DNA from: Chloroflexota bacterium
Lineage (GTDB): Bacteria; Chloroflexota; Dehalococcoidia; SM23-28-2; RBG-16-64-32
Direction: 5' to 3'
Assembly: GCA_022564695.1 (NCBI GenBank)
Contig: JADFKX010000019.1
Coordinates: forward strand, 1-18,720
Length of the DNA: 18,720 bases
The notes under the pieces: model-generated
Told to the model about the DNA's origin: nothing
Database searches by the model: none
The model's input: only the letters and a program-made list of their open reading frames with translations
Part shown: in pieces, positions 1-7,226 of the stretch
Layout of the letters: the number at the start of each line of letters is the position of its first letter
Position numbering within the stretch: position 1 is the stretch's first letter
Translations under genes and position numbers: made by a program

Positions 1-1
1 A

Positions 2-826
2 CCGCCCGGCAAGATCGTCTCCGGTTCCGTTCAGTTTGAGGGCGAAGAGCTGACCAGCATGAAAGAGGACAAGATCCGCCACATCCGTGGCAACGCTATC
101 GCCATGATCTTCCAGGAGCCGATGACCTCTCTGAACCCCGTCCTGACCATCGGTCGCCAGCTTACCGAAACGCTGGAGCTGCATCTGAAGATGGACCGCC
201 ACGCCGCCACTCAGCGGGCCGTGGAGCTGCTGGAGACGGTGGGCATCTCTGAGGCCCGTTCCCGCATTAAAGACTACCCGCACCAGTTCTCCGGCGGCAT
301 GCGACAGCGCGTCATGATCGCCATGGCGCTGTCCTGCAACCCCAAGCTGCTCCTTGCGGATGAGCCCACCACCGCCCTGGATGTCACCATCCAGGCTCAG
401 ATATTAGAGCTTCTCACTCGCCTTACCCGTGAGTTGGGAACCTCAGTGATCATCATTACCCACAACCTGGGCGTCGTAGCCCGTTACGCTGACCGGGTGA
501 ACGTGATGTATGCGGGCAAGATCGTGGAGTCGGCTACTGCCCGTCAACTCTACGGCGAGCCGCGACACCCGTACACGCTGGGGCTCCTCAAGTCCGTTCC
601 TCGCTTGGACCAGATACGCAAAGAGAAGCTGGAGCCCATTGAGGGTATGCCCCCGGACATGGTGCGGCTCCCGCCCGGCTGTTCCTTCCGGGCGCGCTGC
701 CGGTTCGCCGTGGACCGCTGTGCGGAGGAGGTTCCCCCTCTGCTTCCTGTTGGCGGCGACCATTTCAGCGCTTGTTGGGAATGGGAACGCGTGGCTCAGG
801 CCGCTAAATCGCCGGCGCCTGCGTAG
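2..826 (+). CDS. Peptide/nickel-type ABC transporter ATPase, OppD/DppD-like (5' partial)
   Basis: This is the cytoplasmic ATP-hydrolysing subunit of an importer for peptides or similar solutes. The reading frame is open from base 2, so the start and the Walker A loop lie upstream of the window. Visible in order are the Q-loop (IFQEPMTSLNP, about nt 107-139), the ABC signature (FSGGMRQR, about nt 287-310), Walker B with the catalytic Glu (LLLADEPTTALD) and the switch His (IITHN). The C-terminal extension typical of oligopeptide/dipeptide transporter ATPases follows (RHPYTLGLLKSVPRLD), with a four-Cys cluster (GCSFRARC, DRC, ACW). In some family members such a cluster is reported to bind Fe-S; here that is inference. 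The next gene begins 11 nt downstream and encodes the partner ATPase, so the two are co-transcribed. Substrate cannot be told without the permeases and binding protein. Confidence 0.95.
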   Translation, partial: PPGKIVSGSVQFEGEELTSMKEDKIRHIRGNAIAMIFQEPMTSLNPVLTIGRQLTETLELHLKMDRHAATQRAVELLETVGISEARSRIKDYPHQFSGGMRQRVMIAMALSCNPKLLLADEPTTALDVTIQAQILELLTRLTRELGTSVIIITHNLGVVARYADRVNVMYAGKIVESATARQLYGEPRHPYTLGLLKSVPRLDQIRKEKLEPIEGMPPDMVRLPPGCSFRARCRFAVDRCAEEVPPLLPVGGDHFSACWEWERVAQAAKSPAPA

Positions 827-837
827 GAGGAGAGAGC

Positions 838-1914
<1,077 letters not shown>

Positions 1915-1996
1915 GATGCACCTCACATATCACGCCGGCTGAGGCCGGGCTGGTGCTCTCAAGGAATTCCACAACGCCTTAGGCCTCTTCCTCTGC

Positions 1997-2002
1997 TACC
2001 AT
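1997..2002 (+). promoter_or_regulatory. Candidate -10 box for lepA
   Basis: TACCAT lies 9 nt before the ATG at 2012, the interrupted first copy of the lepA start. The same hexamer follows good -35 elements at the SRP RNA gene and the PHP gene in this window. No -35 element is visible 16-19 nt upstream. Transcription would start near 2009, at or just before the ATG at 2012. Confidence 0.4.
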
Positions 2003-2028
2003 AGCCCCAGCATGGATCAAGCCCTAAT

Positions 2029-2050
2029 CCCTGCCTGCTGGCAGGCACGG
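2029..2050. repeat. 22-nt palindrome inserted in the lepA start duplicate
   Basis: Two 10-nt arms with a 2-nt centre; TGCCTGC (2032-2038) and GCAGGCA (2041-2047) pair perfectly, and the outer bases pair except for one mismatch. It interrupts a sequence otherwise nearly identical to the lepA start, so it looks like an inserted small palindromic element. Confidence 0.65.
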
Positions 2051-2062
2051 CGCAACTTCTGT

Positions 2063-2102
2063 ACCTGTCCGCCTCTGGCAGACCTGTCCGCCCCTGGCGT
2101 AG
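2063..2102. repeat. Two-copy tandem repeat upstream of lepA
   Basis: Two adjacent units, 2063-2081 and 2082-2102, share ACCTGTCCGCC(T/C)CTGGC with one mismatch over 17 nt. The core CCTGTCCG also occurs in the intergenic insert at 6268-6287, which suggests one short repeat family. Confidence 0.7.
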
Positions 2103-2130
2103 ATCATTGCCCACCGGAGTCGGCTGTCTG

Positions 2131-3957
2131 ATGGACCAAGCCCTTATCCGCAACTTCTGTATCATCGCCCATATAGACCACGGCAAGTCTACTCTGGCCG
2201 ACCGCATGCTGGAGCTGACCGACACGATTCCCAAGCGTCAGATGGCCGAGCAGGTGCTGGACCAGATGGACCTGGAGCGCGAACGCGGCATCACCATCAA
2301 GGCCGCCGCCGTGCGCATGACCTACGCCACCGCCGACGGTCGCTCCTACGAGATGAACCTCATCGATACCCCCGGCCACGTGGACTTCACCTACGAGGTT
2401 TCGCGGGCTCTGGCCGCCGCCGAGGGCGCCGTTCTCGTGGTCGACGCCTCACAGGGGATCGAAGCCCAGACGCTGGCCAACGTCTACGCGGCGATGGAGC
2501 AGGGCCTCACCGTCATCCCCGTCGTTAACAAGATCGACCTCTCCTCGGCGGAGCCGGAGCGCGTGGCCGAGGAGCTGGTGGAGGTGATCGGCTTCGATCG
2601 CGAAGACGTGCTGTTCGTCTCCGCCAAGGATGGCACCGGCGTGGCGGAGCTCCTGGAGGCGATCATCCAGCGGGTGCCGTCCCCTTCCGGCGATCCCGCC
2701 GCGCCCCTGCGCGCCCTCATATTCGACTCCAAGTACGACTCCTACAAGGGCGTCATCGCCTACGTCCGCGTCGTGGACGGGGAGGTTGTGCCGCGAGGAA
2801 AGCTGAGGCTGTTCGCCACCGGTCGCGCCCTGGAGCCGCTGGAGGTGGGTACGTTCCGGCCCGCCCTCTTGCCGACGGATGGCCTCACCGCCGGCGAGGT
2901 GGGCTACGTGGCGACCGGCCTCAAGACGGTCCGCGACTGCCGCGTCGGCGATACGCTCATCCTGGACGACGATCCCGCTGCTACGTCCCTGCCGGGCTAC
3001 AAGCCCGCCAAGTCGATGGTGTTCGCCGGCCTCTATCCGGCCAATTCCGACGATTACGAACTCCTCCGCGACGCTATGGAGAAGCTCCAGCTCAACGACG
3101 CCGCCCTGAGCTATCAGCAGGAGTCCTCGGTGGCGCTGGGCCCCGGCTTTCGGGCGGGGTTCCTGGGCCTCCTCCACATGGACATCGTCCAGGAGCGGCT
3201 GGAGCGGGAGTACGAGGTTGACCTGCTGGCCACCTCGCCCACCGTGGAGTATCAGGTGCTGCGCACCAGCGGCGAGGAGATTGAAGTGGACTCCCCGGCC
3301 GACCTGCCCGACCCTTCGGAGATCCAGGAGATACGCGAGCCCTGGATGAACGTCTCGCTGATCACGCCTGACCGCTACATCGGCGCCATCATGGACCTCG
3401 TGACCGGCCGTCGGGGCGAGTACGTGCGGATGGACTATCTGGACCACGGCCCACGCGTTCGTCAGGGCGACCGCCGCGTGCTGCTGGAGTACCGCATGCC
3501 GCTGTCCGAGATGCTGTTGGACTTCTACGACCAGGTGAAGTCTCGCACGCAGGGCTACGCCAGCATGGACTACAGCTTCTCCCACTGGGAGCCGGAGCGG
3601 CTGGTGAAGCTGGACATCCTGGTGAACGGCGTGCCGGTGGATGCCCTGAGCCTCCTTGTCCACAACGACAAGGCGCAGCAGCAGGGGCGGGAGCTGGTGG
3701 AGAGGCTGCGCTCGCTGATACCGCGGCAGCTGTTCGAGATACCGATCCAGGCGGCGATAGGGGGTCGCGTTGTGGCGCGGGAGACGGTGCGGGCGATGCG
3801 CAAGAACGTGCTGGCGAAGTGCTACGGCGGCGACGTGACCCGCAAGCGAAAGCTGCTGGAGAAGCAGAAGGCGGGGAAGAAGCGGATGAAGCGGGTGGGG
3901 AACGTGGAGATCCCGCAGGAGGCGTTCATGTCGCTGCTGCGGCTCGGGAAGAAGTAG
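2131..3957 (+). CDS. lepA: Elongation factor 4 (LepA), translational GTPase
   Basis: LepA is a ribosome-associated GTPase thought to act on translocation errors or 30S biogenesis. The 608-residue product has the family's size and plan. The G domain has G1 AHIDHGKS (13-20), G2 ERGITIK, G3 DTPGH (79-83), G4 NKID (133-136) and G5 SAK (164-166). EF-G-like domains follow, and the LepA-specific C-terminal domain has conserved KCYGGDVTRKRKLLEKQK. I chose the ATG at 2131 because it gives the usual six residues before IRNF and has GGAG 11 nt upstream. A TTG at 2107 would add eight unsupported residues. A 39-codon leader ORF ends on this ATG. The gene converges on the cyclase gene at 4009. Confidence 0.97.
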   Translation: MDQALIRNFCIIAHIDHGKSTLADRMLELTDTIPKRQMAEQVLDQMDLERERGITIKAAAVRMTYATADGRSYEMNLIDTPGHVDFTYEVSRALAAAEGAVLVVDASQGIEAQTLANVYAAMEQGLTVIPVVNKIDLSSAEPERVAEELVEVIGFDREDVLFVSAKDGTGVAELLEAIIQRVPSPSGDPAAPLRALIFDSKYDSYKGVIAYVRVVDGEVVPRGKLRLFATGRALEPLEVGTFRPALLPTDGLTAGEVGYVATGLKTVRDCRVGDTLILDDDPAATSLPGYKPAKSMVFAGLYPANSDDYELLRDAMEKLQLNDAALSYQQESSVALGPGFRAGFLGLLHMDIVQERLEREYEVDLLATSPTVEYQVLRTSGEEIEVDSPADLPDPSEIQEIREPWMNVSLITPDRYIGAIMDLVTGRRGEYVRMDYLDHGPRVRQGDRRVLLEYRMPLSEMLLDFYDQVKSRTQGYASMDYSFSHWEPERLVKLDILVNGVPVDALSLLVHNDKAQQQGRELVERLRSLIPRQLFEIPIQAAIGGRVVARETVRAMRKNVLAKCYGGDVTRKRKLLEKQKAGKKRMKRVGNVEIPQEAFMSLLRLGKK

Positions 3958-3983
3958 GACAGCCTGGGAGTACGAACGGGGCT

Positions 3984-4017
3984 GAGCGACTAGGCCGGGC
4001 AGCGGCCGCTAGGGCTC
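3984..4017. terminator. Imperfect hairpin between convergent genes
   Basis: GAGC, CTAG and GCCG on the left pair with CGGC, CTAG and GCTC on the right, with small internal loops. It sits between the stop of lepA and the stop region of the convergent cyclase gene. There is no T-run on either side, so a role in ending transcription is only possible. Confidence 0.25.
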
Positions 4018-5358
4018 GCGCCAGCTCACCTGGTAAATGTGCACCGGGTCTTCGAAGCCACGCAGCTCGGTCTCGCCCAGGTCAGCGAACATGAACTGCT
4101 TCCCCGCTGTAAGCTCCCTAACGACGATGGGCGCGAGAATTTGACCCGCCTCAGCGTGTCCGCATATCCGTGCCGCCAGGTTCACGGCCGTGCCGAACAG
4201 GTCATCGTCCTCCGCTATCGGCTCGCCAGCGTTCAGGCCGATACGCACCATGATCGGTTCCTCGGCTGACTCGTTGCGCTCGGCGAACGCCCTTTGCATG
4301 GTGATGGCGCACTCGAGGGCCTCGGTGGCCGAGGAGAAGGAGGCCATGAAGCCATCGCCCAGCGTCTTCACTTCGGAGCCACCGTGAGCCTTCAGCGCCT
4401 CGCGTACCATGCGCTCATGCTCCCGCAGCAGCTCTCGTGCCTTCGCGTCACCGAGGCGCTGGGTGAGAGCCGTGGAACCCTCCACATCCGTGAACAGGAC
4501 GGTGCGGAATGCTCCGGACTCAGTCGTGGCGTCCCTATGCACGTCGTCGTCGACGCCAAGGAATGACAAAAGCTGAGTCAATGCCTCCTCCACCAGCTTT
4601 TCGGAGGTGAGCCAGGCAGCATCGAAGGAGGAATCCAGGGAGGCGTTCGGTATCGCCGCTGCCAGTGAGCGAGCGACGTCGACACCGGAATACACGTTCT
4701 GACGTGCGCGCACCACGATCGTCGGCGCCTGTACGTCTGGCAGCATCGGGGTGACGTCCTCACTGAGCGCGGCGGCCATAGCGGCCCTACCTTCTTCCGG
4801 AGTGACGCACTCGCGTAAATAGGCGGCAAGCTTGCGAGCTGGCTCTCCTCCAGACCAGCCGAAGAATACGCTGGCGACGGTCTCCGTGAAGAGATCCCAG
4901 TCGGAGTTCATCAGGGTAATGAGGCTGGCCGCCCTCTCACTCTGCGTGTAGTCCGCTGGGTGGGCGTATGAGTCAACGAGCGACAGATGGGAAACCCGGT
5001 CTGGATGTTGAGCCGCATAGGAGATGGCCACCGGGCCACCGGTGCCCCAGCCATTGAGAGCAACGCGGTCAAGCTCCAGGTGGTCGACCACCGCTTCCAG
5101 GTCCAGCACGCGAGCCGCGACCGACAGGTCGTCGACGTCGCGCTGGGATAACCCGGATCCCCTCTGATCAAAGCGGACGAGGCACAGCTTCTCCGCAAGG
5201 CGGTCCTGTAGCAGCCGTAGAGTCGGGACCCAGCGTTCCGCTTCCAGATGGCAGAACGGCCAACCTTGCAGCTGGACCAGCGGCAGGCCTTCACCCATGG
5301 TTGTGTACGCGATGTTCACACCATCGCTCGTCTTTACGTACAGGATACGCGGCTCCAT
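4009..5358 (-). CDS. Class III adenylate cyclase with N-terminal degenerate alpha/beta-hydrolase domain
   Basis: The 449-residue product joins an alpha/beta-hydrolase fold (about 1-268) to a class III nucleotide cyclase domain (about 284-449). The cyclase half looks active: metal Asp291 (FTDVEGST) and Asp335 (KTLGDGF), Lys331 and Asp386 at positions that usually select ATP, and Asn393/Arg397 (AVNLAAR). It should make cAMP. The hydrolase half keeps fold landmarks (RFDQRGSGLS, GGPVAISYAAQHPDRV), but the nucleophile elbow reads GWGTGG, with Gly105 where Ser is expected. The usual Asp and His positions are also replaced (RARQNVYSG, SSFDAAW). It is therefore probably a ligand sensor, not an enzyme. 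I chose ATG 5358 because homologous sequence begins there and a TACAAT box lies 9 nt upstream; an in-frame ATG exists at 5379. It follows the ABM-domain gene with a 40-nt gap. Confidence 0.93.
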   Translation of the reverse strand: MEPRILYVKTSDGVNIAYTTMGEGLPLVQLQGWPFCHLEAERWVPTLRLLQDRLAEKLCLVRFDQRGSGLSQRDVDDLSVAARVLDLEAVVDHLELDRVALNGWGTGGPVAISYAAQHPDRVSHLSLVDSYAHPADYTQSERAASLITLMNSDWDLFTETVASVFFGWSGGEPARKLAAYLRECVTPEEGRAAMAAALSEDVTPMLPDVQAPTIVVRARQNVYSGVDVARSLAAAIPNASLDSSFDAAWLTSEKLVEEALTQLLSFLGVDDDVHRDATTESGAFRTVLFTDVEGSTALTQRLGDAKARELLREHERMVREALKAHGGSEVKTLGDGFMASFSSATEALECAITMQRAFAERNESAEEPIMVRIGLNAGEPIAEDDDLFGTAVNLAARICGHAEAGQILAPIVVRELTAGKQFMFADLGETELRGFEDPVHIYQVSWREP

Positions 5359-5367
5359 GGTGGGGTT

Positions 5368-5373
5368 ATTGTA
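5368..5373 (-). promoter_or_regulatory. Candidate -10 box for the cyclase gene
   Basis: TACAAT on the minus strand ends 9 nt before the ATG at 5358, so the mRNA would be almost leaderless. No convincing -35 element is seen. It lies in the 40-nt gap after the ABM-domain gene and would allow separate expression of the cyclase. Confidence 0.4.
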
Positions 5374-5398
5374 CGCCATCTGGGCGCGCCTGCGAGGG

Positions 5399-5707
5399 CT
5401 ACTTGCCGTAGTCCAGCAGGTCCTCAACCTCGTCGAATACCTCGGCGGAGAGCATCTGGCTGGCCGCGGACATGGCGCGGAACGCCTCGGGGTCGGCCGG
5501 GTCGGACTGCGTGAACGCCTGCCAGTCCTGGAAGCTGTCCCAGCGGGCCGTGGCGACGTACTCCGCCGGGTTGCGGAGGCTGCGCAGGAGCATGCTCCCT
5601 CGCGCCCCCTTCACCTTCGACCTTATCGTCTTGGTCGCCTGCGCCCAGGCATTGGTAAACGTCTCTTCATCGCCTGGCTTTACCCGCCAGCGGTAGAGTG
5701 CCCGCAT
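5399..5707 (-). CDS. Antibiotic biosynthesis monooxygenase (ABM) domain protein
   Basis: This is a 102-residue single-domain protein. The opening MRALYRWRVKPGDEETF, the central EYVATARWDSFQDWQAF and the compact length match the dimeric alpha/beta ABM ferredoxin-like fold, whose members include quinol monooxygenases, haem-degrading enzymes and many of unknown activity. No specific catalytic residue can be assigned. The ATG at 5707 has a good GGGAGG site 8 nt upstream. It is divergent from the 5770 gene across 62 nt and lies directly upstream of the cyclase gene on the same strand, so the two may be co-transcribed. Confidence 0.8.
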   Translation of the reverse strand: MRALYRWRVKPGDEETFTNAWAQATKTIRSKVKGARGSMLLRSLRNPAEYVATARWDSFQDWQAFTQSDPADPEAFRAMSAASQMLSAEVFDEVEDLLDYGK

Positions 5708-5755
5708 CGGAACGCCTCCCTTCAGACATCTATATCGTCGATCCGCTTACCGGGT

Positions 5756-5761
5756 TATAAT
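5756..5761 (+). promoter_or_regulatory. Candidate -10 box for the gene at 5770
   Basis: A perfect TATAAT ends 8 nt before the ATG at 5770, which places the expected transcription start on or next to the start codon. No Shine-Dalgarno sequence or clear -35 is present. This fits a leaderless mRNA. Confidence 0.5.
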
Positions 5762-5769
5762 AACGCCGA

Positions 5770-6225
5770 ATGGCCGGGACCAAGCCCAAAGTGGACCGAG
5801 AACTCCTGGGGAGGGTAGCCGCGCTGACGCCGGGTCAGCAGCGGTGGCTGCGCACTGTCCTTCAGTCCGTCTTCACGATGGAGACTCCCAGGAAGCGGCG
5901 CGCCGAGGAGGAGCCGGAGGAGCGCCCACGGCGGGCGAAGCCACAGCCGGCCGCGCCTGAGGCGGCGGAGGAGCCGCGGCGCCGGGGTCTTGAGGAGCTT
6001 ATCAGCGGCGAGGGTGGGGCAGAGGAGGACTTCCCGGAGCTGGCGGACGAGCTGAAGGGGATCGCGGATATCGCCGATCTGCTGCGGGAAGGCGGCCGCG
6101 AGCGCCGTCGGTTCGGCGATGAGTTGATGCGTCTGTTCGAGGGCGCCGAAGGCGCTGAAGGCGCTGAAGGCTCCAGCGGCGAGGAGGAGGAAGAGGAGGA
6201 ACAGACGGACGACCACCTCAACTGA
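5770..6225 (+). CDS. Highly charged hypothetical protein
   Basis: I do not recognise this 151-residue protein. Residues 1-37 could form a small folded segment (VDRELLGRVAALTPGQQRWL). Then comes an Arg/Glu/Pro/Ala-rich stretch (about 40-75) that looks disordered, a possible helical region (about 80-125, LADELKGIADIADLLREGG), and an acidic tail with a GAE repeat and a run of seven Glu. No membrane segment or signal peptide is seen. Support for coding: the TATAAT box directly before the ATG and the coherent charged composition. The opposite-strand frame (5755-6243) looks like a shadow. The gene is divergent from the ABM-domain gene and convergent with fabI. Function unknown. Confidence 0.65.
   Translation: MAGTKPKVDRELLGRVAALTPGQQRWLRTVLQSVFTMETPRKRRAEEEPEERPRRAKPQPAAPEAAEEPRRRGLEELISGEGGAEEDFPELADELKGIADIADLLREGGRERRRFGDELMRLFEGAEGAEGAEGSSGEEEEEEEQTDDHLN
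6142..6168 (+). repeat. Three 9-nt in-frame repeats encoding GAE
   Basis: Three units of GGCGC(C/T)GAA in a row, in frame inside the 5770 gene, give Gly-Ala-Glu three times in the acidic tail. This kind of repeat can change copy number by slippage without breaking the frame. Confidence 0.8.
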
Positions 6226-6253
6226 CGCTAACCCATCACCCATTAACCACGAC

Positions 6254-6304
6254 GAGATTCTTCGCTACCCAGACTGGCCTGTCCGGGCGCTCAGAATGAC
6301 AGAA
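6254..6304. repeat. Nested intergenic repeat: palindrome inside a GATTCTTCGCT/CGCTCAGAATGACA element
   Basis: The flanks GAGATTCTTCGCTA (6254-6267) and CGCTCAGAATGACAGAA (6288-6304) resemble the two halves of a widespread intergenic palindromic repeat, which normally are joined. Between them lies a 20-nt segment (6268-6287) whose ends CCCAGAC and GTCCGGG pair with one mismatch around a 6-nt loop. It shares CCTGTCCG with the tandem repeat upstream of lepA. The match to a known repeat type is from memory; the nested arrangement is seen directly. Confidence 0.55.
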
Positions 6305-6338
6305 AAGTCGCTCGTCGATGGCGTGGTGCGAGCGGCTT
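6303..6338 (-). terminator. Rho-independent terminator of the galU-fabI operon
   Basis: On the minus strand the arms AAGCCGCTCG and CGAGCGACTT pair with one mismatch around a 14-nt loop, and the second arm runs into TTTTCTGT. It lies about 20 nt after the fabI stop, in the right orientation and place for an operon terminator. Confidence 0.55.
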
Positions 6339-6358
6339 CGACGATAGGTGAAGAGGGG

Positions 6359-7183
6359 TTACTGCTGCCGGTGCTCGACGGCCCCCACCTGAGCGGCGAG
6401 AACGTGCGTGCCGCTGTCCACATAGATTACGTTCCCGGTTACCATGCGGGACAGGTCGCTGGCCAGATAGACCGCAGTGTTTCCGACGTCTGCGAGCGTG
6501 ACGTTCTCGCGGAGCGGCGACACCTCTTCCGTCCACCGCCGGAGGGCCGATAGCCCCTTGACGGCGCTGGCAGAGAGGGTGCGTACGGGCCCCGCGGAGA
6601 TGGCGTTGACTCGGATCTTGCTGAGGCCGAGCTCTACGGCGAGGTAGCGAACCCCCACCTCCAGGGCGGCCTTGGCCGCTGCCATGGCGTTGTACCCCGG
6701 CACGGCCTTCTCGACGGCGTTGTAGGTCAGGGCGATGATACTGCCACCGCCTCGTTCATCCATAAGCGGGGCGGCCGCCCGCGCCAGCACGTTCAGCGAG
6801 TACGCGCTCACCTCCATCGCCAGCTTGTAGCCGGCGCGGGAGATCTGCGAGAACGGCTTGTTCAGGTCGTCCCGATCCGCGAAAGCGATGCAGTGGACCA
6901 GGGTGTCCAGCCCTTTCCACTCCGACCGTATCACGCGAAAGAGGGCATCGATGGTGGAGTCATCGGTGACGTCACACGGGAAGAGGAGGAAGTCCTCGGG
7001 GTTGCCCAGAGTGGCCACCAGCTTCCTCACGTTCCTCTCGAGCCTGCCCTTGGGCTCCTCCTGGTAGGTGAAGGCCAGGGACGCGCCCTGGTCGTGCATC
7101 GCCTGGGCTATTCCCCAGGCGATGCTGTGCTTGTCGGCGACCCCCAGGATGAGGGCCTTCTTGCCAGCCAGGAGCCGGTTCAT
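6359..7183 (-). CDS. fabI: Enoyl-[acyl-carrier-protein] reductase FabI
   Basis: FabI carries out the last reduction of each fatty-acid elongation cycle (trans-2-enoyl-ACP to acyl-ACP, NAD(P)H-dependent) in the cytoplasm. The 274-residue product is a short-chain dehydrogenase fold. It has the FabI cofactor loop GVADKHSIAWGIA (14-26), Tyr154 and the catalytic Tyr164-x6-Lys171 pair (GYNAMAAAK), and the RVNAISAGPVRTLSA segment (191-205). I chose ATG 7183 because the product then starts as homologues do; an upstream in-frame ATG at 7246 would overlap the previous gene. The nearest SD-like AAGGAA is 13 nt away but is well placed for a three-codon ORF whose TGA overlaps this ATG. It is the last gene of the galU operon, 43 nt after the unknown gene. 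Confidence 0.96.
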   Translation of the reverse strand: MNRLLAGKKALILGVADKHSIAWGIAQAMHDQGASLAFTYQEEPKGRLERNVRKLVATLGNPEDFLLFPCDVTDDSTIDALFRVIRSEWKGLDTLVHCIAFADRDDLNKPFSQISRAGYKLAMEVSAYSLNVLARAAAPLMDERGGGSIIALTYNAVEKAVPGYNAMAAAKAALEVGVRYLAVELGLSKIRVNAISAGPVRTLSASAVKGLSALRRWTEEVSPLRENVTLADVGNTAVYLASDLSRMVTGNVIYVDSGTHVLAAQVGAVEHRQQ

Positions 7184-7202
7184 CTCGGCATCACCGTTCC
7201 TT
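7180..7202 (-). promoter_or_regulatory. Three-codon ORF overlapping the fabI start
   Basis: On the minus strand, AAGGAA (7202-7197) is followed after 5 nt by ATG CCG AGA TGA (7191-7180), and the TGA overlaps the fabI ATG as ATGA. The ribosome site fits this minimal ORF better than it fits fabI. It may couple or tune fabI translation, or be chance. Confidence 0.3.
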
Positions 7203-7226
7203 CGAGCGTGTGTGACGCACAGCGGT

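Larger units (their letters stand above)
2012..2131 (+). other. Interrupted duplicate of the lepA start; 39-codon leader ORF coupled to lepA
   Basis: The first 19 nt (2012-2030) and a later 12 nt (2052-2063) together match the first 31 nt of lepA (2131-2161) with two mismatches. The two parts are separated by a 21-nt insert containing a palindrome. After the second part the similarity stops and a tandem repeat begins. The ATG at 2012 still opens a 39-codon frame that reads through the palindrome and repeat and ends in TGA at 2129-2131. That stop overlaps the lepA ATG as TGATG, an arrangement typical of translational coupling. Whether the peptide is made is unknown. The observed facts are the duplication and the overlap; the idea that this is the ancestral leaderless lepA start broken by insertion is inference. 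Confidence 0.6.

Noticed and set aside
1935..1948. CCGGC-TGAG-GCCGG hairpin after the second ABC ATPase gene
   Set aside because: Only five base pairs and no T-run after it; too weak to call a terminator in GC-rich DNA.
2449..3663. 404-codon minus-strand frame opposite lepA
   Set aside because: Long antisense frames are common opposite GC-rich genes; lepA on the plus strand is certain and the antisense product is low-complexity His/Val/Gln-rich.
5359..5427. Longer start for the cyclase fusion (ATG at 5427 or 5379)
   Set aside because: The 5427 start overlaps the ABM-domain gene and adds an Arg/Ser/Thr-rich stretch unlike the fold. Both longer starts would include the TACAAT box in the coding region.
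5755..6243. 162-codon minus-strand frame opposite the 5770 gene
   Set aside because: It has a Leu/Arg-rich composition typical of the reverse of an acidic, GC-rich gene, and it has no promoter. The plus frame has a TATAAT box directly before its ATG.
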